A stretch of DNA of 64,000 nt. Source: Serratia marcescens (lineage in GTDB: Bacteria > Pseudomonadota > Gammaproteobacteria > Enterobacterales > Enterobacteriaceae). Location: contig NZ_JARVZZ010000001.1 in assembly GCF_029846115.1 (NCBI RefSeq), positions 4,340,001-4,404,000 on the forward strand, in the 5' to 3' direction. A program made the position numbers and the translations under genes. Of the stretch, positions 19,794 through 29,045 are shown piece by piece; the stretch's first letter is position 1, and each line of letters begins with the position of its first letter. Below the pieces are notes generated by a model. It was given only the letters and a program-made list of their open reading frames with translations. It had not been told where the DNA came from and did no database searches.

Positions 19794-21479
19794 TTACGCC
19801 GCGGCGGTAACCGGCACTTCAGCACGTTTCAGCAGGGCATAAGCCACACCCGCCAACAGCGTACCGGCGGCGATCGCCACCAGGTACAGCAACACCGGCG
19901 AAATCGCGCCCGGGATCAGCAGCACGAACAGCCCGCCGTGCGGCGCCATCAGCTTGGCGCCGAAGGCCATCGACAGCGCGCCGGTCAGCGCCCCGCCGGC
20001 AATGCAGCACGGCAACACGCGCATCGGGTCGCGGGCGGCGAACGGAATCGCCCCTTCGGTGATGAAGCACAGCCCCAGCACCAGCGCTGCCTTGCCGCCT
20101 TCCTGTTCGGATTTCGGGAACTTGCGGCGCGCCAGCAGCGTCGCCAGCCCCATCGCCAACGGGGGCACCATGCCCGCCGCCATGATCGCCGCCATCGGCG
20201 CATACACCGAGGAACTGAGCAGCGCGACGCCGAAGGCGTAGGCCGCTTTGTTCACCGGGCCGCCCATGTCGGTACACATCATGCCGCCCAGGATAGCCCC
20301 CAGCAGTACGGCATTGGCGGTGCCCAGCGATTGCAGCCAATGCGTCAGACCTTCCATGATTTTCGCTACCGGCGTGCCGACCACGTAAATCATGATGAGG
20401 CCGGTGATCAGGCTGGCCACCAGCGGAATGATCAAGATTGGCTTCAGCGCTTCCATACTCTGCGGCAGGCGCAGTTTGCTGCTGATCGCCCTGGCGACGT
20501 AACCCGCCAGGAAGCCGGCGATGATGCCGCCGAGGAACCCGGCGCCGGTGCTCACCGCCAGCATGCCGCCGATCAGGCCCGGCGTCAGGCCCGGACGATC
20601 CGCGATGGAGAAGGCGATGAAACCGGCCAATACCGGCACCATCAGCGCAAAGGCGGAGCCGCCGCCGATCTGCATCAGCGCCGCCGCCAACGTGCCTTTG
20701 ACTTCAAACGCCTTGATGCCGAACACGAACGACAGCGCGATGCACAGGCCGCCGGCCACCACCATCGGCAGCATGTAGGACACGCCGGTCAGCAGGTGGC
20801 GATACGGGCCTGTGCCCTCTTTCTTTTTCGCCGCCGGCGCTGCGCCGCCGCGCTGCTGCGGCTGGAACACCTCCGCTTCGGCCAGCGCCTTGTCCAGTTC
20901 CTGGGCGGTTTTCTTCAGCGCCAGCCCGGTGGAAGTGCGGTACATCGGCTTACCGGCAAACTTGTCCAGATCCACTTCGATGTCCGCCGCAACGATCACC
21001 AGATCCGCCGCCGCCACCTCTTCCGGGGTGATGGCGTTGCCGGCACCGACGGAGCCGCGCGTTTCCACCTTCACCCACCAGCCGCGTTTTTTCGCTTCAC
21101 TTTCAATGGCTTCGGCCGCCATAAAGGTGTGCGCCACGCCGGTTGGGCAAGCGGTGATCGCCACGATGCGTTTTTGCCCATCGGCTTTCACCGGCGCCGC
21201 CACCTGCGGCGCCTGATAGGATTCAGCTTCGGTCTTGGCGCGCGCCAGAAAAGCGTCCGGTTCCCGCACCGCCTGTTCTACGTCGCCCACATACACCAAT
21301 TTGCCGTTCAGCCCGGCGTCAGCGGGGGCAGACTGCCCCGCCACCGCCACCAGTTCGGCGTCCTGCACCGACTCGACCAGCGTCAGGCCGGCTTTGGCCG
21401 CGGCGGCCTCCAGCATGCGTTTCGCCAGGTGGCCACGGGCCTGCCCCAACGAACTGTCTACCATCAGCAGCGTTTTCAT
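19794..21479 (-). CDS. fruA: PTS fructose-specific EIIBC component
   Basis: The 561-residue membrane enzyme imports fructose and phosphorylates it to fructose 1-phosphate. Layout: a degenerate IIB' module (about residues 1-90), an active IIB module with phospho-Cys111 in AITACPTGVAHTF, and a IIC membrane module (about 225-555, with LLTGVSYMLPMVVAGGLCIA). It is the last gene of fruB-fruK-fruA, 11 bp after fruK. Confidence 0.97.
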   Translation of the reverse strand: MKTLLMVDSSLGQARGHLAKRMLEAAAAKAGLTLVESVQDAELVAVAGQSAPADAGLNGKLVYVGDVEQAVREPDAFLARAKTEAESYQAPQVAAPVKADGQKRIVAITACPTGVAHTFMAAEAIESEAKKRGWWVKVETRGSVGAGNAITPEEVAAADLVIVAADIEVDLDKFAGKPMYRTSTGLALKKTAQELDKALAEAEVFQPQQRGGAAPAAKKKEGTGPYRHLLTGVSYMLPMVVAGGLCIALSFVFGIKAFEVKGTLAAALMQIGGGSAFALMVPVLAGFIAFSIADRPGLTPGLIGGMLAVSTGAGFLGGIIAGFLAGYVARAISSKLRLPQSMEALKPILIIPLVASLITGLIMIYVVGTPVAKIMEGLTHWLQSLGTANAVLLGAILGGMMCTDMGGPVNKAAYAFGVALLSSSVYAPMAAIMAAGMVPPLAMGLATLLARRKFPKSEQEGGKAALVLGLCFITEGAIPFAARDPMRVLPCCIAGGALTGALSMAFGAKLMAPHGGLFVLLIPGAISPVLLYLVAIAAGTLLAGVAYALLKRAEVPVTAAA

Positions 21480-21490
21480 TCTGCCTCCTG

Positions 21491-22432
21491 CTATTGATTG
21501 AAAGGTTTCAGATCGACGCGCGCCATCATCGCGGCCAACTGGGGACGATCGGTCACGCCGACGTTGCTCTGGCTGACCGCCAGCGCCGCTACCGCCGTGG
21601 CCAGACGCAGAGTGTGCTCGCTGGATTCGCGCATCAGCAGGCCGTAAATCAGGCCGCCGACCATCGAATCGCCGGCGCCCACGGTGCTGACCACCTCACA
21701 GGACGGCGGTTTGGCGATCCAGGCGCCCGAGGCGTTAACCCACAGCGCGCCTTCCGCGCCGAGGGAGATCACCACGTGGGCGATGCCCTGTTCGCGCAGC
21801 GCATGCGCGGCCTCGACCACGTCCGCCAGCGTCGGCAGCGGACGGCCGGCCCAGATTTCCAGCTCGCGGCGGTTCGGTTTCACCAGCCACGGCGAGGCCT
21901 TCAGCCCGGCGACCAGCGCTTCGCGGCTGCTGTCGAAAATGATGCACGGGCACTTGGCGCGCAGCTGGGTCATCCAGTCGGTAAAGGCTTCGGGATCGAC
22001 GCCGGCCGGCAGGCTGCCGCTCACCGCCACCATGTCGAACTGGCCCAGCCAGCTCAGCGAGTCGCTGACGAAGCGATCCCAGTCCTGCGGCGTCACTTCA
22101 AAACCGGAGAAGTTGAAGTCGGTCACTTCACCGTCTTTTTCCGTCAGCTTGACGTTGATGCGGGTGCGGCCCGGCACCACTTGGAAGCGGTTGGCGATCC
22201 CCAGATCGCTGAACAGCAGCTGGAAACCGTCCTGATTGTCTTTACCCAGGAAACCGCCGACGGTGACGTCGATGCCCAAATCCTTCAACACTTTGGCGAC
22301 GTTGATGCCCTTGCCGGCGGCGTGCAGGCCGGCGGTTTTTACCCGGTTGACTTCCCCGCGCTCGATCTGCGGGCAGAAGCCCACCAGATCGTACGCCGGG
22401 TTCAGGGTGATCGTTGCTACTCTTCTGCTCAT
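21491..22432 (-). CDS. fruK: 1-phosphofructokinase
   Basis: The 313-residue PfkB-family kinase converts fructose 1-phosphate to fructose 1,6-bisphosphate. It has the N-terminal TITLNPAYD, the [11 protein letters not shown] substrate-binding segment and the PfkB signature [17 protein letters not shown] with the catalytic Asp. Its start overlaps the fruB stop in ATGA, so translation is coupled. Confidence 0.97.
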   Translation of the reverse strand: MSRRVATITLNPAYDLVGFCPQIERGEVNRVKTAGLHAAGKGINVAKVLKDLGIDVTVGGFLGKDNQDGFQLLFSDLGIANRFQVVPGRTRINVKLTEKDGEVTDFNFSGFEVTPQDWDRFVSDSLSWLGQFDMVAVSGSLPAGVDPEAFTDWMTQLRAKCPCIIFDSSREALVAGLKASPWLVKPNRRELEIWAGRPLPTLADVVEAAHALREQGIAHVVISLGAEGALWVNASGAWIAKPPSCEVVSTVGAGDSMVGGLIYGLLMRESSEHTLRLATAVAALAVSQSNVGVTDRPQLAAMMARVDLKPFNQ

Positions 22433-23562
22433 GCTGCGCCCTCGCCCAGTCCTTCATTAATCGCTTCGCCGATCGCCTTCAGCGCGGCTTCAGCATCTTC
22501 TCCATTGGCGGTAAAGCGCAGGTGATGCCCTTTTTTCACCCCCAGCGCCACCACCTTCATCAGGCTGCGCCCGTTGGCCGGCTTACCGCTGCCGTCCAGG
22601 TTGGTGACGGTGATGTCACTGTTGAAACTTTTGATCACGTTGACCAGCGCCGTGCCCGGCCGTGCGTGCAGGCCGTGCTCGTTGCGGATCACGAATTCGG
22701 CGCTCAGCACGCTGCTCTCCTCGGCCACTTCGCTGGTCAGCAGCGCCAGCACCCCGGCGGCATCCGCCTTCAGCAGGCGTTCAGCTTTGTTGGCCAGCAG
22801 CAGATCGCTGAGGTAGTTGAGCACCGCCAGCGGCTGCGCATCGGCGACCGACACCGTCAGCAGCAGCGCCACCGGCTCGCCGTCTTCCACGAAAGCCTGC
22901 GCCGGGCGGCTGACGGTGGCCGCGCTGGCCAGGTTGCCTTCGACGCTGTCGCTCAGCCAGATGCCCTGCCCCAGGTTCAGCGGCTTGCGGGTGATGGCAT
23001 CGCTGACGAACTGCGCGTTGACTGCGCCAACCTTTTGCAGCCGGCCGGCGTTCAGCGCCTGCAGCGTCATCAGGCTGTCGGCCGCGACGTCGAGCGCAAT
23101 CAGCGAAACGTCGAACTGGAATTCGGCGCTCTGCTGTTCGCCCATCAGCAGGCCGCGCAGCTCTTCCGCGGAGGTGGTTTTCGCCAGCCGTTCCGCCACG
23201 CCGTCATCGCTCAGCACGTGAGTGAGCTGGCGCAGCAGCGCCAAATGCTCGTCGGAGCGGGCGGCGATACCGATCGCCACATAGGCGGTCTGGCCTTCGC
23301 CCCAGGCGATGCCCTGCGGGAACTGGAACACCTGCACGCCGGTTTTCAGCACCAGATCGCGGGTATCGGTGGTGCCGTGCGGAATGGCAATGCCGTTGCC
23401 CAGGTAGGTGGACGTCTGCAGTTCGCGCTGCAGCATGCCGTCCACGTAACCGGCGCTGACGCAGCCGGCTTCGGTCAGGGCGGCAGCCACCTGGCGGATG
23501 GCCTCTTGCTTACCGTCGGCAGCGGCGCCCAGATGAATGTCTTGCGGTGACAACTGGAACAT
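22429..23562 (-). CDS. fruB: PTS fructose EIIA-HPr fusion (FPr)
   Basis: The 377-residue soluble protein carries phosphoryl groups from EI to FruA. An EIIA domain at the N terminus has its phospho-His at about residue 62 in [14 protein letters not shown] central linker follows, then a C-terminal HPr-like domain with the HGLHARPG phospho-His loop (about residues 290-377). It is the promoter-proximal gene of the fru operon; two Cra boxes lie just upstream. Confidence 0.97.
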   Translation of the reverse strand: MFQLSPQDIHLGAAADGKQEAIRQVAAALTEAGCVSAGYVDGMLQRELQTSTYLGNGIAIPHGTTDTRDLVLKTGVQVFQFPQGIAWGEGQTAYVAIGIAARSDEHLALLRQLTHVLSDDGVAERLAKTTSAEELRGLLMGEQQSAEFQFDVSLIALDVAADSLMTLQALNAGRLQKVGAVNAQFVSDAITRKPLNLGQGIWLSDSVEGNLASAATVSRPAQAFVEDGEPVALLLTVSVADAQPLAVLNYLSDLLLANKAERLLKADAAGVLALLTSEVAEESSVLSAEFVIRNEHGLHARPGTALVNVIKSFNSDITVTNLDGSGKPANGRSLMKVVALGVKKGHHLRFTANGEDAEAALKAIGEAINEGLGEGAA

Positions 23563-23583
23563 GATTCTCCTCTCCTGCTGAAT

Positions 23584-23595
23584 TGAATCGTTTCA
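23584..23595. promoter_or_regulatory. Cra (FruR) operator, proximal
   Basis: TGAATCGTTTCA matches the Cra consensus TGAAACGTTTCA at 11 of 12 positions and lies 22 bp upstream of the fruB start. Two sites upstream of fruBKA is the E. coli arrangement. Confidence 0.8.
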
Positions 23596-23649
23596 GCTTC
23601 ATTGAGAAAAAGGAGCGTGACCCGTTCGCCACAAGCGGTCGGATAACGC

Positions 23650-23661
23650 TGAAACGTTTCA
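23650..23661. promoter_or_regulatory. Cra (FruR) operator, distal
   Basis: TGAAACGTTTCA is a perfect palindromic Cra consensus, 66 bp upstream of the first box. It may also affect the divergent Nudix gene. Confidence 0.85.
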
Positions 23662-23810
23662 AGGAGTGTGTAAGCAGCGCAAGTCGAAAGCAAGCTTTCT
23701 CCCTTTTGCCATTACAGATTTTTGAGCTTACGCACACTTTCGCCGGCGTATTGGCCCACACCGGGGGCAAAATGACATACTGTGCTGAAACTTTGCTGAC
23801 GGAGAAAAGC

Positions 23811-24233
23811 ATGAACGTAGTGACGGGCGTCGGGGTGATCATCGTCAACCCGCAGGGCGAGATTTTGTTGGGCAAACGCTGCGGTCCGCACGCACCCTTT
23901 TGGTCGATCCCCGGCGGGCATCTGGAGGCCGGTGAAACCTTCGAGCAGTGCGCCCAGCGCGAAATCGCCGAAGAGACCGGGTTGCTCATCGCTCCGCCGC
24001 GCTTCGTGGGCGTCAGCAACAATCTGCAAACCTGGCGCGCCGAAGGCAAACACACGGTGTCTGTCTGCCTGCAGGTGGATCATCCCGGCGGCGACGCCGA
24101 GCTGAAAGAACCTGAAAAGTGCGCCGAATGGCGCTGGTGCGCGCCAGACGCCCTGCCGGAACCGCATTTCGAAGCCAGCCGCACCGCGATCCGCCTGTGG
24201 CTGAGCGGCCAAGCCTATTTGCCCACGGCCTGA
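23811..24233 (+). CDS. Nudix hydrolase
   Basis: The 140-residue cytosolic protein has a complete Nudix box at about residues 36-58, GGHLEAGETFEQCAQREIAE followed by ETGLLI, with the metal-binding REIAEE core. It would hydrolyse a nucleoside diphosphate linked to another group; the substrate is not evident. The ATG at 23811 has GGAG upstream, and the domain begins immediately. A longer frame upstream runs through the Cra boxes and is not used. It is divergent from fruB and absent at this place in E. coli, so it is a lineage-specific insertion. Confidence 0.85.
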   Translation: MNVVTGVGVIIVNPQGEILLGKRCGPHAPFWSIPGGHLEAGETFEQCAQREIAEETGLLIAPPRFVGVSNNLQTWRAEGKHTVSVCLQVDHPGGDAELKEPEKCAEWRWCAPDALPEPHFEASRTAIRLWLSGQAYLPTA

Positions 24234-24239
24234 CCCATC

Positions 24240-24262
24240 GCGAGCGCGTGTTGCGCTCGCTT
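24240..24262 (+). terminator. Hairpin after the Nudix gene
   Basis: GCGAGCGC and GCGCTCGC form an 8-bp perfect stem with a 5-nt loop right after the stop, followed by TT and then CCCC. It is probably a weak terminator. Confidence 0.55.
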
Positions 24263-24466
24263 CCCCTGCCGCACAACCCCATCGCTATATAAATTAGAAT
24301 ATAACGCTATTTTTTGCGATATATGCCCTTTTTTTGACTACGGATAACCCTATGGGGTTAACCCTCTTCTATTATTACCCCTGCAATCGACGTGGCATTC
24401 TGACCTCCGGTCGGCGGCCTTTTGGCAAGATTTTATTTTAAATTCATAATTATAAGCGGGTTTACC

Positions 24467-25627
24467 ATGAGCAAAAAACTGACTGGCTTTGAAAAAAAGC
24501 GCCGGTGGGGATGGCTATGGCTTTTGCTGCTGGGGATTATCCTCGGCGCGGCGCTGTTGGCCGGGACCGCCACCGTATTCCATAAAACCAGCGATACCGC
24601 CTTCTGCGTTTCCTGCCATACCATGCAACAGCCGCTGGCCGAATATCAGGGCAGCGTCCACTTCCAGAACACCAAGGGCATCCGCGCCGAGTGCGCCGAC
24701 TGCCACGTGCCGCATCAACCGATCGATTACCTGTGGACCAAAATCCGCGCGGTAAAAGACATTTACGGCGAGATGGTCGGCACCATCGATACGCCGGAAA
24801 AATACGAAGCGCACAAGCTGGCGATGGCGCAGTCGGTCTGGAAAACGCTGAAAGAGAACGACTCGGCCACCTGCCGCTCCTGCCACAGCTACGACGCCAT
24901 GGACATCACCGCCCAGCGCCCTGAGGCGCGCCTGCAGCACCCGGTGGCGATCAAACAGGGCGAGACCTGCATCGACTGCCATAAGGGCGTAGCCCACATC
25001 CTGCCGGACATGAGCGGCGAAACCCAGGCCGGCGCCGCCGAGCTGGCGAAGGCCGCGGCGCTGACCGCGCCCGACGCCACCACTCTCTACACCATCGCCA
25101 CTGAACCGTTCTTCCTCAGCGCGGACGACAGCCATAACGCCGGCAACCTGATGCCGTCCACCGAAGTGCAGGTGGTGAAGCAGGATGGCGACAAGGTGCT
25201 GGCCACCGTGAGCGGCTGGCAGCAGGACGGGGTCAGCGAAGTGTTCTACGCCGCGCAGGGCAAACGTATCCTCAGCGTGCTGCTGGGTGAAGACGCGCGC
25301 CAACAGCTGAAGACCGCGGCCACCCAGACCGATGCGGAAACCGGCCTGGTCTGGCATCAGGTCTCTTTGCAGGTGTGGCTGCCGCGTAAACAATTGATCG
25401 ACGATCAGCAAAAAATCTGGCGCTACGCCGCGGACATGATGTCGGCCAACTGCACCGGCTGCCACGGGCTGACCGCGCTCGATCGCTTCAACGCCAACCA
25501 ATGGATCGGCGTCATCAAAGGCATGGCGCCGCGCACCTCGCTGACGCAGGAACAACTGCGCGTGCTGACGCAATACGTACAAAAACACGCCAGCGACATG
25601 CCACCTGCCGCACCGGCCAAGCTTTAA
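24467..25627 (+). CDS. torC: Pentaheme c-type cytochrome of TorC/TorY family
   Basis: The 386-residue membrane-anchored cytochrome would pass electrons from menaquinol to the periplasmic reductase encoded next to it. One N-terminal membrane helix (about residues 13-35) is followed by a NapC/NirT domain with four haem sites (CVSCH, CADCH, CRSCH, CIDCH) and a C-terminal domain with a fifth (CTGCH). This is exactly the five-haem layout of TorC and TorY. The start at 24467 gives the usual short cytoplasmic N terminus. The reductase gene follows after 13 bp. No TorR or FNR box was found in the 200-bp upstream region. Confidence 0.92.
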   Translation: MSKKLTGFEKKRRWGWLWLLLLGIILGAALLAGTATVFHKTSDTAFCVSCHTMQQPLAEYQGSVHFQNTKGIRAECADCHVPHQPIDYLWTKIRAVKDIYGEMVGTIDTPEKYEAHKLAMAQSVWKTLKENDSATCRSCHSYDAMDITAQRPEARLQHPVAIKQGETCIDCHKGVAHILPDMSGETQAGAAELAKAAALTAPDATTLYTIATEPFFLSADDSHNAGNLMPSTEVQVVKQDGDKVLATVSGWQQDGVSEVFYAAQGKRILSVLLGEDARQQLKTAATQTDAETGLVWHQVSLQVWLPRKQLIDDQQKIWRYAADMMSANCTGCHGLTALDRFNANQWIGVIKGMAPRTSLTQEQLRVLTQYVQKHASDMPPAAPAKL

Positions 25628-25640
25628 AGGGAGAAGCGCA

Positions 25641-28115
25641 ATGAGCAACCAACAACCGTTAACAATGAGCCGCCGCCGCTTCCTGACCGGCGCCGCCGCG
25701 CTGGCCGCTGCCCCGCTGCTGGCAGGCTTATGGCCCAAAGCGGCGCTGGCGCAGGCCATCAGCGAAGCGCTGCCGCAGTTCATCGCCTTGCGTCAGGCGC
25801 AAAAAGGCATCCTGACCGGCGCCCACTGGGGCGCGTTCGAGGCCATCGTGCAGGACGGCAAGATGGTCGGCGTGCAGCCGGTGCAGGACGATCCGTACCC
25901 CAATGAGCTGATCACCATGGCGCCTTATCAGGTGCACGCCGAGAACCGCATCAAATACCCGATGGTGCGTAAAAGCTGGCTGGAGGGCGGCCCCGGCAGC
26001 CGCACCGAGCTGCGCGGCCGCGACGAGTGGGTGCGCGTCAGCTGGGACAAAGCGACCGAGCTGGTGTGCAATGAGATCGTTCGCCTGCAAAAAGATCACG
26101 GGCCGCAGTCGATCTACGCCGGTTCCTACGGCTGGAAAAGCGTCGGCATGCTGCACAACAGCCGCACGCTCCTGCAGCGCCTGATGAACCTGACCGGCGG
26201 TTTCCTCGGCTACGCCGGCGACTACTCCACCGGCGCGGCGCAGGTGATCATGTCGCACGTGGTCGGTTCGATGGAGGTCTACGAACAGCAGACCGCCTGG
26301 CCAAACGTGATCGAGAACAGCGAGCTGGTGATCCTGTGGGGCTGCAACCCGATGGTCACGCTGAAAAACAGCTGGAACGTGCCGGATCACGTCGGCCAGA
26401 CCGGCTTTGAGGCGTTGAAGAAGAAAGGCACCCGGGTGATCAGCATCGATCCGGTGCACAGCGACAGCGCCAAGTTCGTCAATGCGCAGTGGATCGCCCC
26501 GCGTCCTTATACCGACGGCGCCATGCTGATCGGCATCGCCCATACGCTGCTGACCGAGAAGCTGCATAACCCGGACTTCCTGAAAACCTACACCGTCGGC
26601 TTCGACAAGTTCCAGGCCTACCTGCTGGGCGAGCGCGACGGCGTGGCGAAAACCGCCGAATGGGCGGCCGACATCAGCGGCGTCGATGCCGACACGCTGC
26701 GCGCACTGGCGCGCGAGATGGCGAAGCATCGCACCATGATCATGGGCGGCTGGGGCATTCAGCGCCAGCACCACGGCGAACAGCAGCACTGGCTGCTGGT
26801 GACGGTGGCGGCGATGCTCGGCCAGATCGGCCTGCCGGGCGGCGGCTTCGGCTTCAGCTACCACTATTCCTCCGGCGGCAGCCCGACCGCCAAGGGCGGC
26901 ATCATCGCCGGCATCTCCGCCGGCAACGCGCCGAAGAACTCGCCGGCGCCGATCCCGGTGGCGCGCATCGCCGAATGCCTGAGCAACCCGGGAAAAACCA
27001 TCGACTTCAACGGCGCCAAGGTCACCTACCCCGAGGTGAAAATGGTGTATGTGGCGGGCGGCAACACCTTCCACCAGCATCAGGACACCAATAACCTGGT
27101 CAAAGCCTGGCAGCGGCCGGACACCATCGTGGTCAACGAGCCTTACTGGACTGCCACCGCCAAGCATGCCGATATCGTGCTGCCGGCCACCACCAGCTAC
27201 GAGCGCAACGATCTGGAAATGGGCGGCGACTATTCGCAGCTCTACGTGTTCCCGATGCACCAATGCGTGCCGCCGCAGCACGAGTCGCGCAGCGACTTCG
27301 ACATCTTCTCGGCGATGGCGGCCAGACTGGGCGTGCAGGAAGCCTTTACCGAAGGCAAGGACGAAACCCAGTGGCTGAAAGGCATGTACGACGACATGAA
27401 GAACCAGGCGCGCGCGGCCCGGGTGGCGCTGCCGCCGTTCGACATGTTCTGGCAATCCAACAACTACGTGCGCTTCCCGGTGCCGGAGGCCAACAAGCAG
27501 TGGGTGCGCTTCGCCGACTATCGCGACAACCCGCTGCTGAACCCGCTGGGCACGCCGTCGGGCAAGATCGAGATCTACTCCGACGCCATCGCCAAAATGC
27601 ATTATGAGGATTGCCCCGGCATCCCGACCTGGATGCCACCGCACGAGTGGTATCGCGGGCCGGAAGCGGCCAAATATCCGCTGTCGCTCAATACCGCGCA
27701 CCCGACCAACCGGCTGCACTCCCAGCTCGACAACACGCCGCTGCGCGAGAAATACGCGGTGGCGGATCGTGAAGCGATCCTGATCCACCCGCAGGACGCG
27801 CAGCCGCGCGGCATCAGCGGCGGCGATCTGGTGCGGGCGTTCAACGATCGTGGCCAGATCCTGGTGGGCGCGGTGGTCAGCGAAGACGTGCGGCCCGGCG
27901 TGGTGCGCATCAGCGAAGGCGCCTGGTTCGATCCGGCCGATCCGGCGCAGCCCGGCTCGCTGTGCAAGAACGGCAACGTCAACTGCCTGACCTTCGACAT
28001 CGGCTCTTCCAGCCTGGCGCAGGGCAACTGCGGGCAGATGGCGCAGTTGCAGATCGAGAAGTATCGGGGGCCGGTATTGAAAAATACCGCGCACACGGTG
28101 CCGCAAGGCGCCTGA
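25641..28115 (+). CDS. torA: Molybdopterin TMAO/S-oxide reductase, TorA/TorZ type
   Basis: The 824-residue periplasmic enzyme would reduce trimethylamine N-oxide or related N- and S-oxides as a terminal acceptor. The N terminus is a Tat signal (MSRRRFLTG, about residues 9-17). The molybdenum-ligand serine lies in GDYSTGAAQVI, as in the DMSO/TMAO reductase family. Segments such as AGSYGWKSVGMLHNSRTLLQ and KYAVADREAILIHPQDA look closer to E. coli TorZ than to TorA (from memory), so substrate range may be broad. The partner cytochrome gene lies 13 bp upstream. No torD chaperone gene follows; the repeat element begins 28 bp after the stop. Confidence 0.92.
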   Translation: MSNQQPLTMSRRRFLTGAAALAAAPLLAGLWPKAALAQAISEALPQFIALRQAQKGILTGAHWGAFEAIVQDGKMVGVQPVQDDPYPNELITMAPYQVHAENRIKYPMVRKSWLEGGPGSRTELRGRDEWVRVSWDKATELVCNEIVRLQKDHGPQSIYAGSYGWKSVGMLHNSRTLLQRLMNLTGGFLGYAGDYSTGAAQVIMSHVVGSMEVYEQQTAWPNVIENSELVILWGCNPMVTLKNSWNVPDHVGQTGFEALKKKGTRVISIDPVHSDSAKFVNAQWIAPRPYTDGAMLIGIAHTLLTEKLHNPDFLKTYTVGFDKFQAYLLGERDGVAKTAEWAADISGVDADTLRALAREMAKHRTMIMGGWGIQRQHHGEQQHWLLVTVAAMLGQIGLPGGGFGFSYHYSSGGSPTAKGGIIAGISAGNAPKNSPAPIPVARIAECLSNPGKTIDFNGAKVTYPEVKMVYVAGGNTFHQHQDTNNLVKAWQRPDTIVVNEPYWTATAKHADIVLPATTSYERNDLEMGGDYSQLYVFPMHQCVPPQHESRSDFDIFSAMAARLGVQEAFTEGKDETQWLKGMYDDMKNQARAARVALPPFDMFWQSNNYVRFPVPEANKQWVRFADYRDNPLLNPLGTPSGKIEIYSDAIAKMHYEDCPGIPTWMPPHEWYRGPEAAKYPLSLNTAHPTNRLHSQLDNTPLREKYAVADREAILIHPQDAQPRGISGGDLVRAFNDRGQILVGAVVSEDVRPGVVRISEGAWFDPADPAQPGSLCKNGNVNCLTFDIGSSSLAQGNCGQMAQLQIEKYRGPVLKNTAHTVPQGA

Positions 28116-28132
28116 TTTACCCGCAAGCAAGG

Positions 28133-28143
28133 GGCGTAACGCG
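28133..28143. repeat. Left target-site duplication of repeat copy 2
   Basis: GGCGTAACGCG directly abuts the left end of copy 2 and recurs with one mismatch directly after its right end. An 11-bp duplication is in the range known for IS4-group transposition. Confidence 0.65.
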
Positions 28144-28909
28144 TAATGCTGGTCAGTTAGCGTTTTTCTGAACGTATTTGTGCAGTTTTCGGTCGATAAA
28201 GGTGAGATGCGCCATGAGGCTCATACGCCTCGACCGAGCCAGGGGCCGAAGGCGCGGCCCCTGGCAACCCGCGCCTTTGCCCTATCAGACGGTTGGCTTT
28301 GCCAACGTTACTCAGCCCATCCCTGGGCCTCGCCCCTTCGGGGCCGCTGCAAGCAGCGTTCAAATCTGCTCCAGGCAGATTTGTCCTCTCTCCGCCATAC
28401 CGCATTGAGGCCGGTTGCGACAGGCGTCCCTGCCTGTCTCACCTGAAACCGCCGTCCATGGCGGTTTCTCCTAATGCGCTATGCCTGCGTTCGGCGTCTT
28501 CAAGGGCGTCCAACCCTGTGTTCATCTCCGACTTCTCTGCCATAACGTCATAAAGAACAGGTTGCCCGGTAGCTGCCAGCACGGGTGTTGACCTTTGGCG
28601 CGCATCACCGGCTGCCGAGCAAGACGGCGTTGTCAGGGGCAACCGGCCAGGGAAGGCCGGTTGAGGCGAGACTAACAGGGACGTTTGTCGCAGCCGACCC
28701 GCCCGACAATGCAGACGCGGCGAGGGTATCCGCACAGCGGACAGACGGTGTTAAGCGAAGGCGCGGGTGGAGGGGCCGCGCCTTCGGCCCCTCCAATTGC
28801 CGTTCATTGTAGTAACAGAGAAATTCTGGGCATTTAGGGCAATTCATCCTGCACGACACGTAAAGAGACTGGATAAAAAATACCAGTCAGGTTCAAGTGA
28901 CCAGCATTA
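28144..28909. mobile_element. MIC-like 766-bp repeat element, copy 2
   Basis: This is the second copy of the repeat at 9797-10562, same orientation and same length. The ends are near-perfect inverted repeats: TAATGCTGGTCAGTT on the left and, read inward, TAATGCTGGTCACTT on the right (14 of 15). It is bounded by the 11-bp duplication GGCG(T/C)AACGCG. Removing the element and one duplicate restores GGGGCG-TAACG-CGCCCC-TTTTTT, a good terminator for the upstream reductase gene. The interior carries the same hairpins as copy 1, plus a perfect 10-bp stem CCAGGGGCCG/CGGCCCCTGG. It has no transposase; the minus-strand 98-codon frame (28439-28735) is intact here too. Confidence 0.78.
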
Positions 28910-28920
28910 GGCGCAACGCG
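28910..28920. repeat. Right target-site duplication of repeat copy 2
   Basis: GGCGCAACGCG matches the left flank at 10 of 11 bases. It is followed by CCCCTTTTTT, the second half of the interrupted terminator. Confidence 0.65.
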
Positions 28921-28979
28921 CCCCTTTTTTCTCGTCGCCGTGCGACATATCCGTTTACCCTTCGCCGCAAGGGAGCGGT

Positions 28980-29007
28980 TTGCGTTTCATTTCAACGGGC
29001 GTATGAT
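28980..29007 (+). promoter_or_regulatory. Candidate setB promoter
   Basis: TTGCGT and TATGAT are separated by 16 bp, about 40 bp upstream of the setB start, the only good hexamer pair in this gap. Confidence 0.5.
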
Positions 29008-29045
29008 GCGCGCGACCTTCCTTTTTCGACGAATTCTCAACCACC

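Noticed and set aside
25728..28130. 800-codon open frame antisense to the TMAO reductase-like gene
   Set aside because: Shadow frame caused by high GC at third positions of torA; the protein is His/Arg/Val-rich without domains.
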